Of a stretch of 64,000 nucleotides of DNA, positions 10,596 through 23,090 are shown one piece after another (the stretch's first letter is position 1; every line of letters starts with the position of its first letter). Position numbers and translations under genes: made by a program. Location of the stretch: NCBI GenBank assembly GCA_050084515.1, contig CM114271.1:68014001-68078000 (forward strand), given 5' to 3'. The DNA is from Blasia pusilla. Taxonomy: Eukaryota; Marchantiophyta; Marchantiopsida; Blasiales. The notes under the pieces were generated by a model. The model had not been told where the DNA came from. It was given only the letters and a program-made list of their open reading frames with translations, and searched no databases.

Positions 10596-12319
10596 GTAAG
10601 GAACGATTCATAGACACACTCACCCTCTCACTCTTGGATCCATAACGTTTCGAAGTGTTGGCATTGTCGAGTTTCTCGTTAGAAAAACGGCCGAAGTCCT
10701 AGTCGTTGGCACCTGCCCGCAACCATTCGGCCAGCTCGAATGGGAGGGAGGGCTACTGTCCCTTGTGCGAAGACAACGCTTACTCTCTCTCAATGTTTTG
10801 GAGGTCTTGACTATTACACTAGTTCTTCCTATCTTCCTTTATGTCATTGGATCGCCCTTATCCACCTTAGCACTCCTCACCTCACCTTTAATTATTTCTC
10901 GAGTGATAAAGGGGAAGTTTAACTATTTTCAATTTCATTTGGTTTCTTTATCCGAGGGATGCTTAAATTTCTGTTGTTTTACTTATCAAAGAGAAGTTTT
11001 AGCAACCTTGATGTTATGGGAGTGGGAACAAGTTTGCCCATGGCTGAATTAATTCCTTTTTTTCTTGGGCTAGTTTATTGAAATAAAAATTGATTAGGGA
11101 AATTAGAAATTTTAAGATAGTTTTAGGTACAATTATATTAAATATTAGGACTTGATGAGTAGTTTGCATATAATAAAGGGTCTATACATCAACAAGAATG
11201 GATAAATTATGCAATTAGACATGCAATCTTTTTTGCAGTGGAAGTATTGAGGCGCTTACATGTGTCTTTAGACTTTACTGAAACCATGTCTTCATCCTTC
11301 CCTTACTTATTTTTTGTAATGCATCTTGCTGGCTTTATGCATAAGCTTTGCTATTGATATTGAGCCAAAGTATTTGGGGGCCATTCACCTCATCGTTCAT
11401 TCACGTATAACCACAAATTTTTCTGTTATAATTTTTTTAATCTATTAATAGAATACATTATTGAGTTGGTTTTTGTGTTGGTTTGTTCTCATTTTCTTTC
11501 ATTTCTTGATTCCTTCCCTTCTTGGGAAATTAAGTTATTTTTTTCGTCTCTAAAGGTCTGTTTTCACGATAAATTAGATCCATTATTCCTTTTGAGACAA
11601 ATTTTAAATACAATGATTGCAGATGTTTATATCTATATGTTTCAAAATATTTTTTAAAATTATATAAATTGGAATGTTTTTATAACTCTGAGATAATTTA
11701 TTTTAAAATATATGGTATTTTTCAATTGAATCCTCTATGAATGATGTAGACCCACATCCATATCTGAATATTACAAAAAGAAAATTTAAAAATAGTATAT
11801 ATTTAACATGGTAGAGTATTACGAATGACTTTGATATTTTTTTAAAAAAACGTACCTTTCAAACTCTAATTTTAACCTTAACAAAATAAATAAGGGAATC
11901 GATTAAGAAACCATCATTTGATTTTTTTAATGATTTAATAATGTATGACAAAGCTTTTGAACTTTACAAATCAGAGATTGAATCCCAAAAGTCCATTGTA
12001 AATATCTCACAAGTGTAGTCTTCACAAACACAAAAGTCTCATGGACATACCCTCCATGTCTAACCTCTAGGAGCCAAAGGTCCAAACCTATGGACAAACT
12101 CCTTTTTTTAATATGAAGATATAATTAAAAAATATTTTTAGACGTTAAGAATATGAGATTGAATTCAAATGGAATTAAAAGTGAAAAAATTAATTAAAAA
12201 TATTACATCAAAAAATATATGGAAAAATTTTGGAACTGAAGTTTTTCCTTTGGAATTCTGTAAAGATAATTGCTCGACAGGTATCTGAAAATAGAATTTA
12301 AGTTCACCCTCTTTAAGAT
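10596..12319. other. AT-rich intergenic DNA
   Basis: Nothing recognisable beyond short frames and A/T tracts. Confidence 0.5.
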
Positions 12320-12690
12320 AGTTGTTAGGACAAGATTGCACACAGACAAAGTCCATGACCATTGACATGTCCATGTCCGCAGACTTACGTCCGTGCTACA
12401 CACGGACATGTTCGTGCAGGCCTGGGTACCTGCGGCCCGCATTGGAGCCCACCCAAAGCCCACCGCGTAGACTTGGGCTGACGAAGCCCGCACCCTTTGC
12501 GTGGCCCGCCAAAGCCCACGATAGGCTCGCAACTATACCTGCAGGGTGGACTCAAGCCTATGAAGGGCCCACATGGCGGGCTAGGAGCCTGCAGGGGGCC
12601 TGCCCAAAGCCTGCATGAAGCCTGTAGGGGGCCGCGTCCTGGGAGCTTGGGAGCGGGAGTGCCGCAGGCCCGCAACTAGCAACTAGGCCC
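12320..12690 (+). repeat. GC-rich modular repeat with TTGCACA...GACAAAGTCC edge
   Basis: The left edge reads TTGCACACAGACAAAGTCC followed by palindromic GGACATG/CATGTCC words. The interior is very GC-rich and built from repeated GCCCGC and AAAGCCC words, for example TGACGAAGCCCGCACCC. The same order of words, reverse-complemented, occurs at 35170-35385. Long frames exist on both strands, but their low-complexity Pro/Gly/Arg content follows from the repeat composition and is not evidence of a protein. Confidence 0.7.
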
Positions 12691-13845
12691 TAAATGTTTC
12701 TCTCTATATGGGTAGCAAGAAAATGTTTCCTAGTTGTTTAAACCCTAAAGGTTTCTCCTCATATGGGCACGAAGAAAAAAATTTCCATTCTACAAGCATC
12801 AAGTAAAAAAATTTGTGCCAACAAGATTAGTTCCTTCACACCTATGCATGGCATGGTCTACCCACTAGTACAAATAGTGACAAACATGCCTTAGGTGGTC
12901 ATAACTTAACTATGATTTGTTTGGTTGGCAAAGTCCAACTTGACTAAATATGACTAATCACATAAGACTTTATGGGCAAACTTTCCTTTTCTATCCCAAT
13001 TTCCAATGGTTAGGATTTACTTATATTAACTAAAATAAGTAATAATACTAGACCATATTATGGAATTTTATGTTTCATTCTTTTGTTAATATTACAAAGC
13101 AAATATCTTGTTAGTGTACTCTCAATAAAACTCATGATCATCGAATTTTTTAAAAAGTTTTTCCATCGCATGTGTAATCATGTGATGAATATTAATGTTT
13201 TAGTTTATATCCAAAATATGTGTGTACGTGAAATTATAATTAAATAAAAGTTCAAATGTAAGTTACATTAAAAATAATATAATCTTCCAATTCTAATATA
13301 TTAAGATTTCCTTGGTGATCTACTTTGCAAATTAGAAGGTCATTCAATGGTGGAAACTCACACTTTTTGGAATAACATTCTATTAAAAACGTGTGTATCG
13401 ACTTAAAGAGATGTACCATAATATAACCCAAATCCCTATTCTAGTATTAAAACTCTGTGATAGCCTCTCTGATTATGGTTAAAGGATACGTGAATATTTT
13501 TGGTGTCATTTCATTTCTTTACGTGAAATTAAAAACCAAACTTGGAATTTTGAGACTTTTAAAAAAAATTCCCTATACCAAAGAAAATATAAATTTTTGG
13601 AAGCTTGTGATTAAGTTTTTCTCCACTCCTCTAAAGTTTTTGATCATCCACCGATTAAGTTAAAATTGGTTGGGATAATTTAACTGGTTGAAATATTATC
13701 ACAACTTCTCTATTTTCAAAAAAATTGGCTCAAGCACAAGCATAGGAATATAGACTGGCCGTAGGCTATGGGTTAGGGCACGGGGAAAAGTTGGTGGAGG
13801 TGCACAATGTGGGAAAAATTCTCATACAAACAAATCTATTCCTAG
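12691..13845. other. AT-rich intergenic DNA
   Basis: No gene, RNA or structured repeat recognised. Confidence 0.5.
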
Positions 13846-14650
13846 GACAGACATAAGTTTGCATGCAACCTTGGGATTATTGCATGGAGAGTGGCTACAT
13901 GGAGTTAATATATGGATGGAGTTTGTGGATATATGGATAGATGGGATTGATGGAGACAGAGTTGATGAACAGATGGAGGATAGGGCCGATGGATCGATGG
14001 AGTCCATGGATATCGATGGGGTGAATGGATAGATAGAGTTGATGGATGGAGTGAAGGTGAGAAAGATAGGGATGGAGGGTGCAATGTATGGATGGAGGTC
14101 AAGGATATAGGGATGGACTTTAGTGCTAGAGTTCGGATTCCCTCATGGCGGACATTAGACATGGCTTGATGATTATACATAGATTCAAGAGGGAGTTAGA
14201 CGTATGAGTTGGTTTAATTTCGATTGTACATTAGAAAGATAGCTAGGATGAGGTAAGAATATGCTATGATCAAGTGGGTAGATGAGTTGCCTTGATAGAA
14301 AGCCCTTGGAGATGTGATGGTACATGTTGAGTGTAGACTCCTTTCATGTGTAGCGTGCTTTTTGGGTACATGGTGATTTCTCGAGTAGGGATCTTATATA
14401 TGACCCTACAATTTTATCTACTTAGGTGTTACTAAGTTCGTGTGAGAGACTCAAGGTCAGTTTGAGAGCTTGATCTTATGAGGTAGGGTTATTATCACAA
14501 TGTTCTTCTGGGGTTTGGAAGAACCCCGGGTCTAGGTGGCAAGGTCTAGGGCGGGCTTTGGGCGGGCTCTGGGCGGGCTCTAGTGCAGGTCGGGCATGCC
14601 TGAGGACATGTGCGTTTCCGTGCAATCTTGCCATAGGGGCTTACAACATT
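13846..14650. repeat. Modular repeat with ATGGATGGA minisatellite core
   Basis: The left edge (minus strand) reads GGTTGCATGCAAACTTATGTC. The right edge reads TTTCCGTGCAATCTTGCC then ATAGGGGCTT, the same end as the repeat at 36190-36280. Between them, about 13905-14110 is a degenerate minisatellite of GATGGATGGA-like words, and about 14545-14590 carries GGGCGGGCTCTG repeats. The repeat cluster at 35475-36080 shows the same combination. Confidence 0.5.
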
Positions 14651-17600
14651 TATTGGATGCTATAGGCATCATGATTGACCTAGATGATCTCATCCAAGAT
14701 TTCAACACATAGTGTGATTTCTAAGAGATACAAGCCCCCATGCGGTTTAACCCTTTCATAACATGAAATGGTTTGTTCTAGCATTTGAATGGTATATCCT
14801 ATATATAGATGATTATTATGAGTTTCGATCCTCGTTTTGGTCATTACATAATGTAGAGATTGACGCCTAGAGGGTAAATTGGGCTCCAAGATGTCTCCAT
14901 ATGTCTCATGAGGCATATGATGTTGTAGTAAGAGCGGCTATACGCCATTATTAGACTAACGCCTAGAAAGAGACAATGTGATAAATGAAAATGAGGTAGA
15001 AGACACCTCTGGTGGTAAAGGGTCATCTAGTTTCAGCCCTACAATGGAGATCTTTCAAAATTTGGGAGGAACTACCAAGGCATATGGGTCAATGAGCTAA
15101 ACCACTTATATGAAATTTTAGTAGAGATTGGGTGATGAGTCTACAAGAAGCGTTGACACACATGCTCCTTAAGTCTTGATCATAGCTACTGATGGAGTGA
15201 TAGAGATACATGGAGTTTAGTATCGGTATGAGGTTTTAGATAGAGAGTTACAAATGAGAGTTGAGGATGTGATATTGCTACACATGTACCATGAAGCCTA
15301 CACTTAAGTTGGTCTTTGAGTTGTCAAAGGAAATTGAGCAAAATATGAATAAGGACTCGATCCATGAGCATGTTATGACTACAAGATTCCTACAAGAGCA
15401 CATATATAGGTCCACAAGTGGACATAACCCATAGATCCCCAATTAAGCATGCACCAATTTCATAAGAGAGTGTTGGGGTGCTCTAAGAGCAAAGTGGATA
15501 GTGTAAGCCCATGAAGCAACAACTTATACAAACATATGTTGGAAAATATGGGCAAGGTTTTTTCTATTGGTAGTGTAGTGGATCCCATAGATGGAGGGAT
15601 TTTAGACATCATGGTGGAGGGAAAAGGGCACCTCACATTGCTTAGGAGCCACCTCAAGTGATCCCACCACGATATCTTAGAGGGTGATCATAGTCACAAG
15701 TATAATCAAACAAGAGATAGATATTTTGAGCTTCACCGAGAGATGTGTCCAGATGTAGGCAGAGGACATGGGGATGTTGGAGTTGGAGTTGGAGGCTATG
15801 AGGAGGTTAGGAAGTTTTTAGCCGTGGTAGTAGAGCTTCACCATCTCTCACAGGGGATGGAGGATGTGCATTTGAGGAAATTCTTTTCATTTGTATCGAT
15901 CAATTCAAGTAGAGGATTGCTAACACGATGATGATGCATTTAGTGATGAATAAGGAGCCAAGGGCTTCCATTTCAACTTTATCATATCATATTACAATAC
16001 AAGAAAGGGGTTCACCGATACAGGATTTATGTGTAGTGTGGCATAATTTTAGGGTACTGTTGTGGTGATCGGAGGAATTGTAAGAGTGACCAAACCATAG
16101 GTGAGGATTGAGAAAGAACCACATGAGGTGATAAGTGGGACCAAGCTAGGGTTCCTTATTCCTTGATGTTGTTGAAGGCACTTCACACACCATGATGGTA
16201 TCTACATGACTGAATGTATCCACTGGTGTGATGGATATGAGGATACAAGGAGCTCAAGAAGTTGGAGAAATGACTATGCTGTAGGAATAGGTAGAGCTAG
16301 CTAGTATCGAGTACTTTATTTGGTATAACCACAACAGTATATTGTGTTCCATTTTTTTGGCCATTCACTCGATGACAGTGGAATAGTGGAAGTTGGACCA
16401 CTTAAGGTATTACGGCTAGCCACCACTCCATGTGAGCATGGAGATATTACTTCTCCTCATGTAGAGGTACTTGATGACTCAGTGAGGAGATGGTAGACTT
16501 TTCCTTCAAGCATGTGCTCAAGATATTCCCCATTGATTCATGATGGATAGGTTGGGGCTACTTGGTTGGAAAATATACTAGCTATACCCACAATAGAGTG
16601 AGCCATGGCGATATTGGGTGTGGTATTTCTAGATTATTAGAGTTATGTATTGCGCATAGTTATTCTGAATGGTATGGTGTACCATCTAGAGTGTGTTCTA
16701 CTTGATTTGAGAGTGTGGACCTTGATGTGGGGGAAGTGGACGTAATTGGCATTGGAGTTACAAAAAGAAGACATTGAGTCATATCCCTTCCAAATATAGA
16801 CCTCAATTGGGGGTGTTTCACCTATATAGGTTATGACTTGAGAGGAGCTATTTCTTAGTCTAAGAGTCAAACTAGAACATCTGATAGATAGTGTGATGGG
16901 GCCCACATATGCGATTATAACACCAATAGAATCCTAAAATTTGTTGATATGGAGTACGGTTTTGTACCCCCTTGGATTAAGCATAAAATTTTGGAAGAGA
17001 TAATTTCCTATCAGCCATGCCGATGATCAGGTTATGGTCAGATGAACCATATGCCCATTTTTTTTAAAGGGTGCAATGGTTGTCCATAAAGTAATACAAT
17101 GAGCACATAAGTAACATTTACTAGTAGTGTAAGTTGGTCGAGAGAGTTTATATGATTATGTATGGGATCTAGATAGGGTTGGAACTATACGTTCTGTATT
17201 TTTTGATGTCCATGTTAGGATCATTCATACGTTTTTCAAGGTCTTGGTTTGCATAATTTGAGGTGAAGTATGTTTTGGAAGATGTTATCATTGCTATGAG
17301 TATATATTATATGTGACATTTCATTGCACTTGGAACAAGTGTAAATATATTCTCCAAAGTACATTCTTGAGAATACCTTATTATTAAGAGATATTTGTAC
17401 ATGGATGCTGACAAATGTGCATTATGTGAGATCTTGGTTAGGACCAAAAAATTTCTTAGATGAGGAAAATATTGGATTACGCACACATCGTCCATGATTA
17501 TGGTGCATGAACCTTCTACCATCAGAGCTATTAGACAAGATTATCATGGAGTTCAAAGAGTAGAGTACTTGATAGTGGATGCTATCTTTGATCCTTTGCG

Positions 17601-18559
17601 AGAATCGTACGTTGTGAATTATGATGATCCACCACCATTGGCGGTAGCTACATCATAAAAGATAGAGGGTACTAACTTTGATATATTAATTTCAATATGA
17701 AATCTAATTGCACTCACTTTCATATTGATTTGATATGAAAGAAATTTTTTTGATATTATTTTGAAAATCAATTTGATTCAACTTCCAATGCAAGTTTCAT
17801 GCACAAAGGTTTTATAAAAAAACATTCAATCCATAAATAACACCATAATAATTATAGATACATGAAACACATCTTATTTTTTGATTGATATCAAAATGAT
17901 GTAGCTCCAAGTTTTGTGATGTAAAAGGATGGGAGAGTTGAGGAAAATATTACCTACATTGGTGAAAGATATGTTTTACCTCATCCACACCTTTTGTGAG
18001 GGATGACTTGATTTGAGGATTGGAGGAGCACTTTACTTATCAGCAAGAGTGAGACTGAGATGGTTTTTAGAACATGTTTAAATCGTGGAACAACGTTAAA
18101 GCTGCCAAAGATATCATGGAGATGTGTGATGGGTCAAGCAATGGATCAAAATTATCTTACATTGATACTAGTCAACTTTGGTTTGATTGAGCAATGAAGA
18201 ATGTGAGTGTCATCCATGCCATCATGTCCACAGGGTAGCACATTATCTATAGAGCTTGTTGAGGCATTGGTTGGGGGAAAGATGAGGAGATATAGGTTCC
18301 CATGGACTTCTTGTGATTTTTTCAAGCAAAGAGCGCAAAGGCGGGTAGAGTAGCATGTGTGGATGTGAAGCATGATGCAGATCAAAGTTGGGTGGTTGCA
18401 ATAGAGATGGTTAGGGTACATTATTGAGTAAAAGCCACATTCTTCTGATTCTCCAAGTGAGGTCGAAATGGAGACTTAGGAGCTAGTGGTAGATCTCAAG
18501 TTGATGAGAGGAGAAAGAAGGTGGATGTAATGGTTCTTTAGAGGAGACAAGAGTTTTTT
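14651..18559 (+). mobile_element. Probable 5' body (gag to protease) of a decayed Ty3/gypsy element
   Basis: There is no long frame. The region is contiguous with, and compositionally like, the reverse transcriptase relic that follows. Its length is what a gag-protease segment upstream of reverse transcriptase would need. I could not place protease or gag motifs with certainty, nor find LTRs. The assignment rests mainly on position. Confidence 0.35.
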
Positions 18560-19040
18560 TTCCTTTTGAGCACAAGGGATTTGGGTAATTTGAAGGATAT
18601 ACATATAAATTTGGCTAATGATACACCGATTTTCTCTCAACCCTCCCAGTATTTTGACATGGAGAGATCCTTCATTTAGAGAAGAAGTCTAGACTAGTGA
18701 AGTTATCATATGAAGAGTGTACATCTGTCACAATCACGAAGACAAAGAAGGATATGTATGCCAATTGGACCAATTGGTGGATGTGTGGAGACTACCAATT
18801 GGTATGTTATGTCTACTTCTAAGGAGCTCTTTGATGAGACAGGGCATGTAAAGATCTTCAATACTTTAGATCTCCATGTTGGCTAGCATCAACTTCTTAT
18901 CAGGGTAGAGGACAAGGAGAAGAGAATATTTTAGGGATAAATCGGTTTGGGAGAGATTGCATATAACAAATGCAATTCTTATCGTTTGAATTAAAGAATA
19001 CCAATGCATGTAGAGTCTTAGAGAATCATGTGAAATGCCA
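18560..19040 (+). pseudogene. Ty3/gypsy reverse transcriptase relic
   Basis: Several frames together spell the plant Ty3/gypsy RT landmarks in order. FEHKGFG and FEGYTYKFG lie near 18570-18615, TKTKKDMYANWTNWW and MCGDYQL at about 18740-18800, then LFDETGHVKIFNTLDLHVG, HQLLIRVEDKEK, GINRFGRDCI and QMQFLSFELKN near 18820-19000. Stops and frame changes interrupt it throughout. RNase H and integrase are not seen downstream, so the element is truncated at about 19040. It is functionally dead. Confidence 0.75.
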
Positions 19041-19059
19041 TTGAGGCTCTGCTCCACGT

Positions 19060-19590
19060 ATGGAGCTTTGCGAGTCCTTGTTGGTTTACATGTTTGAATA
19101 GTTGTTGTGTGTTTGAAATTTTGGCGACTAAAAGACGTGGATCAAGGACTCATACATTTCAAGTATTAAGATTCCCATTTGAGTTGTAAGAGACTCATAA
19201 CTTGCAAATGTTTTGCGAGTTTTAGAACTCATCAGACTCTAGAGTAATTAGACTTACTATTTTGCAACCATTTGCGATTGTTTTGCAAGTGACTTGTGAG
19301 TCAATTTTTTGCGACTTATTTGTGACTACGTAGACTCACAATTGCTTCCCAAGGACTCGTAGAATTTCAAAAATGTTGCGGGTCATTTATGACTACTTTG
19401 CGACCGACTTGTGAGTTTAAGAATTTAAAACAAGACTTTTGAGTTACATTGGAGTTGCAATTTAAGATTAAATTGAGAATGTAAGACTTACAAAGTTCAG
19501 AAAGCGGGACTCGCAAAAATATAAGTCGAATTTGATTTAATTTATAGTATGGCTTCATTGGGACTCCCACGACTCGTAAAATAATTACAA
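19060..19590. repeat. Word-repeat region rich in GACTC / TTTGCGA(G/C)
   Basis: The words GACTC, GACTTGTGAG, TTTTGCGAG, TTGCGACT and CTCGCAA recur irregularly for about 500 bp, far above what the AT-rich flanks show. There is no fixed period and no open frame. The origin is unknown; it directly follows the truncated Ty3/gypsy relic. Confidence 0.5.
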
Positions 19591-19961
19591 TTGTAGTGAT
19601 GAAAATATATTTGATAACTATTTTCCTTCCGTGTGTAGATTCCATGATTAATATATAAATCTAACATTTCTTATGTTTGAATTATATCCAATAATAATTT
19701 TTATATTATTATTGGAGAAACATCTATCCTAAGCTTTTGACATTTTAAGGTCAAAAGTATAGAGAGATATAGTATACACTTTCAACCAATAACTCTTTTT
19801 CCGAATCAAATAAATTTAAAATGGCTCTCAATTATGGAAGATCAATTAAACTACGGGTTCCTCTAGTAAATATCTACATGATTGCAAATTTTTAAAAAAT
19901 ACCATCATATCCATAAATTAATTATGGCTCGTTAACTACTGCTCATGCACATCGGCATTAC

Positions 19962-20290
19962 CAGTAGGGTCGGGAAACCTGCGGAACCCTCTACCTAATT
20001 CCCGGAGCCCCGAAAGCTATTTTAAGCTCGGGGCTCGTGAACCCTACTAAGCGGATCAGGCAGCCGGGTAGCCTGGCGGAGCCCTCTATTTTAGTTGCTA
20101 TTTTAAGCCCCGGGCTTGTCAAGTATCGCTAACGCTCGGCGGATTATCGAGCCGGGTAGTCTGGCGGAGTCCTCTATTTAGTTCCCGGTGCCCTGAAGCT
20201 ACTACTTCTAGCCTAGGGCTGCTCAGCTATTCGGCAATATGCAGGACGGGTTAGCGAGCTAAGTAGCCTAGCGGAGCGCCATGGAAAGTT
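19962..20290. repeat. Degenerate tandem repeat, units about 80-107 bp
   Basis: Units start with GCCGGGTAGCCTGGCGGAGCC-like text near 19968, 20073, 20151 and 20258. Each continues with CCTCTATTT(A)GTT and a GCCCCGGGCTT-like segment. The units are diverged. The array is sharply GC-richer than its flanks. Confidence 0.65.
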
Positions 20291-21600
20291 GGAAACTTCG
20301 CCTGGTGCTGGTGATCCACCGCGTGTAAGAGAGCCCTGTAGTAGTGTGGCGGAGTCTGGCGGGCACGCTATCTTTCCCCCAGACAAGATTGTTGTACCTA
20401 TAATCGCTAGCATGGGCATCCCGTCGCACACGTTTACATTCCATACCACCTTCCGCTAACCCGTGGCGATCGGAGTTTGGCAGGCTTGTTGAAGCACCGT
20501 CTTACGCCACCTCATAACCGAGCCGGGCCTAATAATGCTTCTTAAGATTCCCGATCTATAAATCTGAAGCATGGGCGGGCGACTCATGTCTTTGTAGCGA
20601 CCTTCTATCAAAGTTATCAAACCCGAGTTCTCCTAGAGCAGATCTCTATAAGCCATCGATCTTAGAGTTACCCCAATTCCTCCCGTAGAAGATCAGTTGC
20701 TCCAGTGTCTACGATCTGGGTATCCCTTCAGGCATTTTGGTAGCTAGCTCTGGACAACACTGTGGGCCCGTAGAGTGTTGGAGGCTGGTTAGTTCGTTGG
20801 CTTGAGCTTCTTATCCGTTGCCCGATCACCAATCCTAAGAAGAGACCTACATAAATGAATCACTAAGAAAATCATAGCAACGAAGTCAAAACAAAACTAA
20901 ACAATTAAACGGGACGTATTGAAAAAAAGTAAGCCCGAAAACGACTAAGCTAAAAACATAGTCATGTGCTCGATAATTCTAGCAAAAGTACTGAATGTCT
21001 TGCATAACAAAAGGGTTTCAACGTCCCTTCTAATCTTGAAACGAAATTCTTTTTCCAAGATACTGTAAGTTTCGAAGATAGCTGCAACGAGTTAGAAATA
21101 TTCGACGGAGCCATCCCAATGCGACTCACTCTTCGTACTTCTACTATCAAACCAGATTTGTCCGAGCTCGATACAACCATCGATCCTGGAGTCAACAAGA
21201 TTGTCCTCTAGGAACCAGGAGGTCTAATCATTACGGCCTTAAAACCCTCCGTAAGGTTAGCACAGGTCAGCTGTGGGCAGGGCATTACCTTGCACTAGAG
21301 GATTCCATCCTATAGGAGTATGTGTCAATCACTTTTTCTTCACGTGCCAATTAGAGAGGGGCTGGTGAAATTTTTTTATTTCCTTTGATATTAACCCACA
21401 TGAAAATAATCGTGCTTCCAACAAAATTTTAAAAAACCTCTCAGAAAAAATTCCTGTTATTACCATGTGTTTGCAGATAAAAAACTATCCTCCGTACCCG
21501 AACTGGAGTATGGCAGGATCGTTGAAGCACTTCATATTTTCCTGGTTCTCATAAACTACCCAAACCATGCAGCCATGATCCTTATTTTGGGCTTTGTACA
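20291..21600. other. Moderate-GC DNA, no gene recognised
   Basis: Only short frames on both strands. Composition is less AT-rich than ordinary flanks, which may indicate an old gene or element remnant, but I recognise no motif. Confidence 0.4.
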
Positions 21601-21604
21601 TATG

Positions 21605-21950
21605 TACATAGATCAAACCACCAATCTGGTCTTACATATGAAGATACAACCACCAATTCTGCTGTAAACGGAATTTGTCCTCTAAACAGCGGTGGTCAGT
21701 CACTAGAGAGCTGCAGTACATCGATCAAACCACCTATCTGGGTGTCCCTTACATATGAAGATACAACCACCAATCTGGCCGTGTTTTACATATGAAATAC
21801 AACCACCAATCTGGGCGTGTTTTACATATATGAAGATACAGCCACTAATCCGGGCGTGTTTTACATATGAAGGTAAAACCACCAATTTTGCTGCAAACGG
21901 GTTGAATCCTCCAAACAGTGGTGGTCAGTCAGTAGGGAGCTGCATTGGGT
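21605..21950. repeat. Nested tandem repeat, 36-40 bp units within two larger units
   Basis: The unit ACATATGAAGATACAACCAC then CAATCTGGGCGTGTTTT recurs near 21635, 21750, 21788, 21824 and 21864. A larger unit of about 230 bp ends in AAACAGCGGTGGTCAGTCA then a GAGAGCTGCA-type segment (about 21690 and 21915). The higher-order arrangement is satellite-like. Confidence 0.7.
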
Positions 21951-23090
21951 TTCCTGAACTGAATTGGGGGAGAGAATCCCACTTCGGGCAGATGAATATA
22001 CCCCCACCAATCTTCCTGCAAGCAGAATTTTTTCCTCATTACAGCGTTGGTGACTAGGGAGATGGGGTGGGTTTCGTCGAAGCGTTTCAGCGCGTACTAC
22101 ACGTCTAGACACGTTTTCAGGATTTCTCAAATCTCAACGAACGCAGTTTCAGTTTTCTCCCCGACATTTTTTCCCGAACTCTCAGACTCGGATTCAAGTG
22201 GTAACTGAAACCGAATCGCAGCCAGTGTCGATTACCACGAACGCACAGAGCCGCGTTCGGGGTATCGGTTACCGCACGCAGTTAAGTTGCAATGCATGGC
22301 TACATCAGGATCAGCTGCAGCGCAGGGCTTGGAAAAACGTCCAGGAAACTCCCTAGTGATGACTGCTGTCTACAAGACAGACTCCCGCAGATTCGAGATT
22401 GGCGGTCTGATCGAGGTACATACGTGAGGCCAAGCATGGAGAGCTGCCCAACGTTCTGAGTTGCATGCAATAACCGATTGGTAGTAACTCGTGCGCGTAG
22501 GTAAAGCCCCTGTCGGTCTCGTAGAAACACTCTGTTGTTGAAGGACTCCGATCGCTCCAAGAGACTTTCGACCCACCTGACGCAACGATGAAAGCGGATA
22601 GAGCGGGGGACATGGTTTTCTCCCCCAATTCTTGGCTCTCTCGGGAAAGAAGTGGAGATAATCGCCATTTTCAGCTAGCACAATCCAAAACCTCTATTTC
22701 TGCAGGAGACTCACGTGATGACCTACTGGACCCAAGAGTTTCTGGGTTTTTCACATATCTGATCTGATCTTAGACCATCAGATGTGCGTTCTCCGACGTT
22801 TCGACAACACTCCAGCCGCCGGAGAACCATGACTCCCACACACCTCTCTTTTCAAGTAGTGTTGCAGTCATAACTTGGGAAACTTCGCAGTTTCCCAAGG
22901 TGAACTCTGAGCTCCTTGAGCTGAGCTGGACATCCACGAAGGATGGAAGGCTGTTAGGTCATGCATGTCTCTTTCACTTTTACAATTTCGTGAGTTTGAC
23001 TAGGTCGCACAAAGAAGAATAATGACACATTCATTTTGTTGGAAGTTTCCACTTCATTTCATTGTATAAGCGAAACGAACTCGACGATAT
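21951..23090. other. Gene-like GC composition, unidentified
   Basis: About 22050-22960 is GC-richer, with overlapping frames on both strands of up to about 120 codons, none with a recognised domain. A perfect 11-bp hairpin occurs near the right end (22874-22899). It could be an old gene remnant. From 22980 the sequence becomes AT-rich. Confidence 0.4.
22874..22899. repeat. Perfect 11-bp hairpin with 4-nt loop
   Basis: CTTGGGAAACT (22874-22884), loop TCGC, AGTTTCCCAAG (22889-22899). This is a stable stem in transcribed RNA. There is no poly-T tract beside it that would make it a Pol III terminator. Confidence 0.7.

Noticed and set aside
12385-12679. Open frames of about 100 codons on both strands in GC-rich DNA
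   Set aside because: Low-complexity Pro/Gly/Arg products of the repeat vocabulary, present on both strands and not conserved in phase between repeat copies.
22300-22681. Three overlapping minus-strand frames
   Set aside because: Mutually overlapping in different phases, no recognisable domain, no splice context; noted only as gene-like composition.
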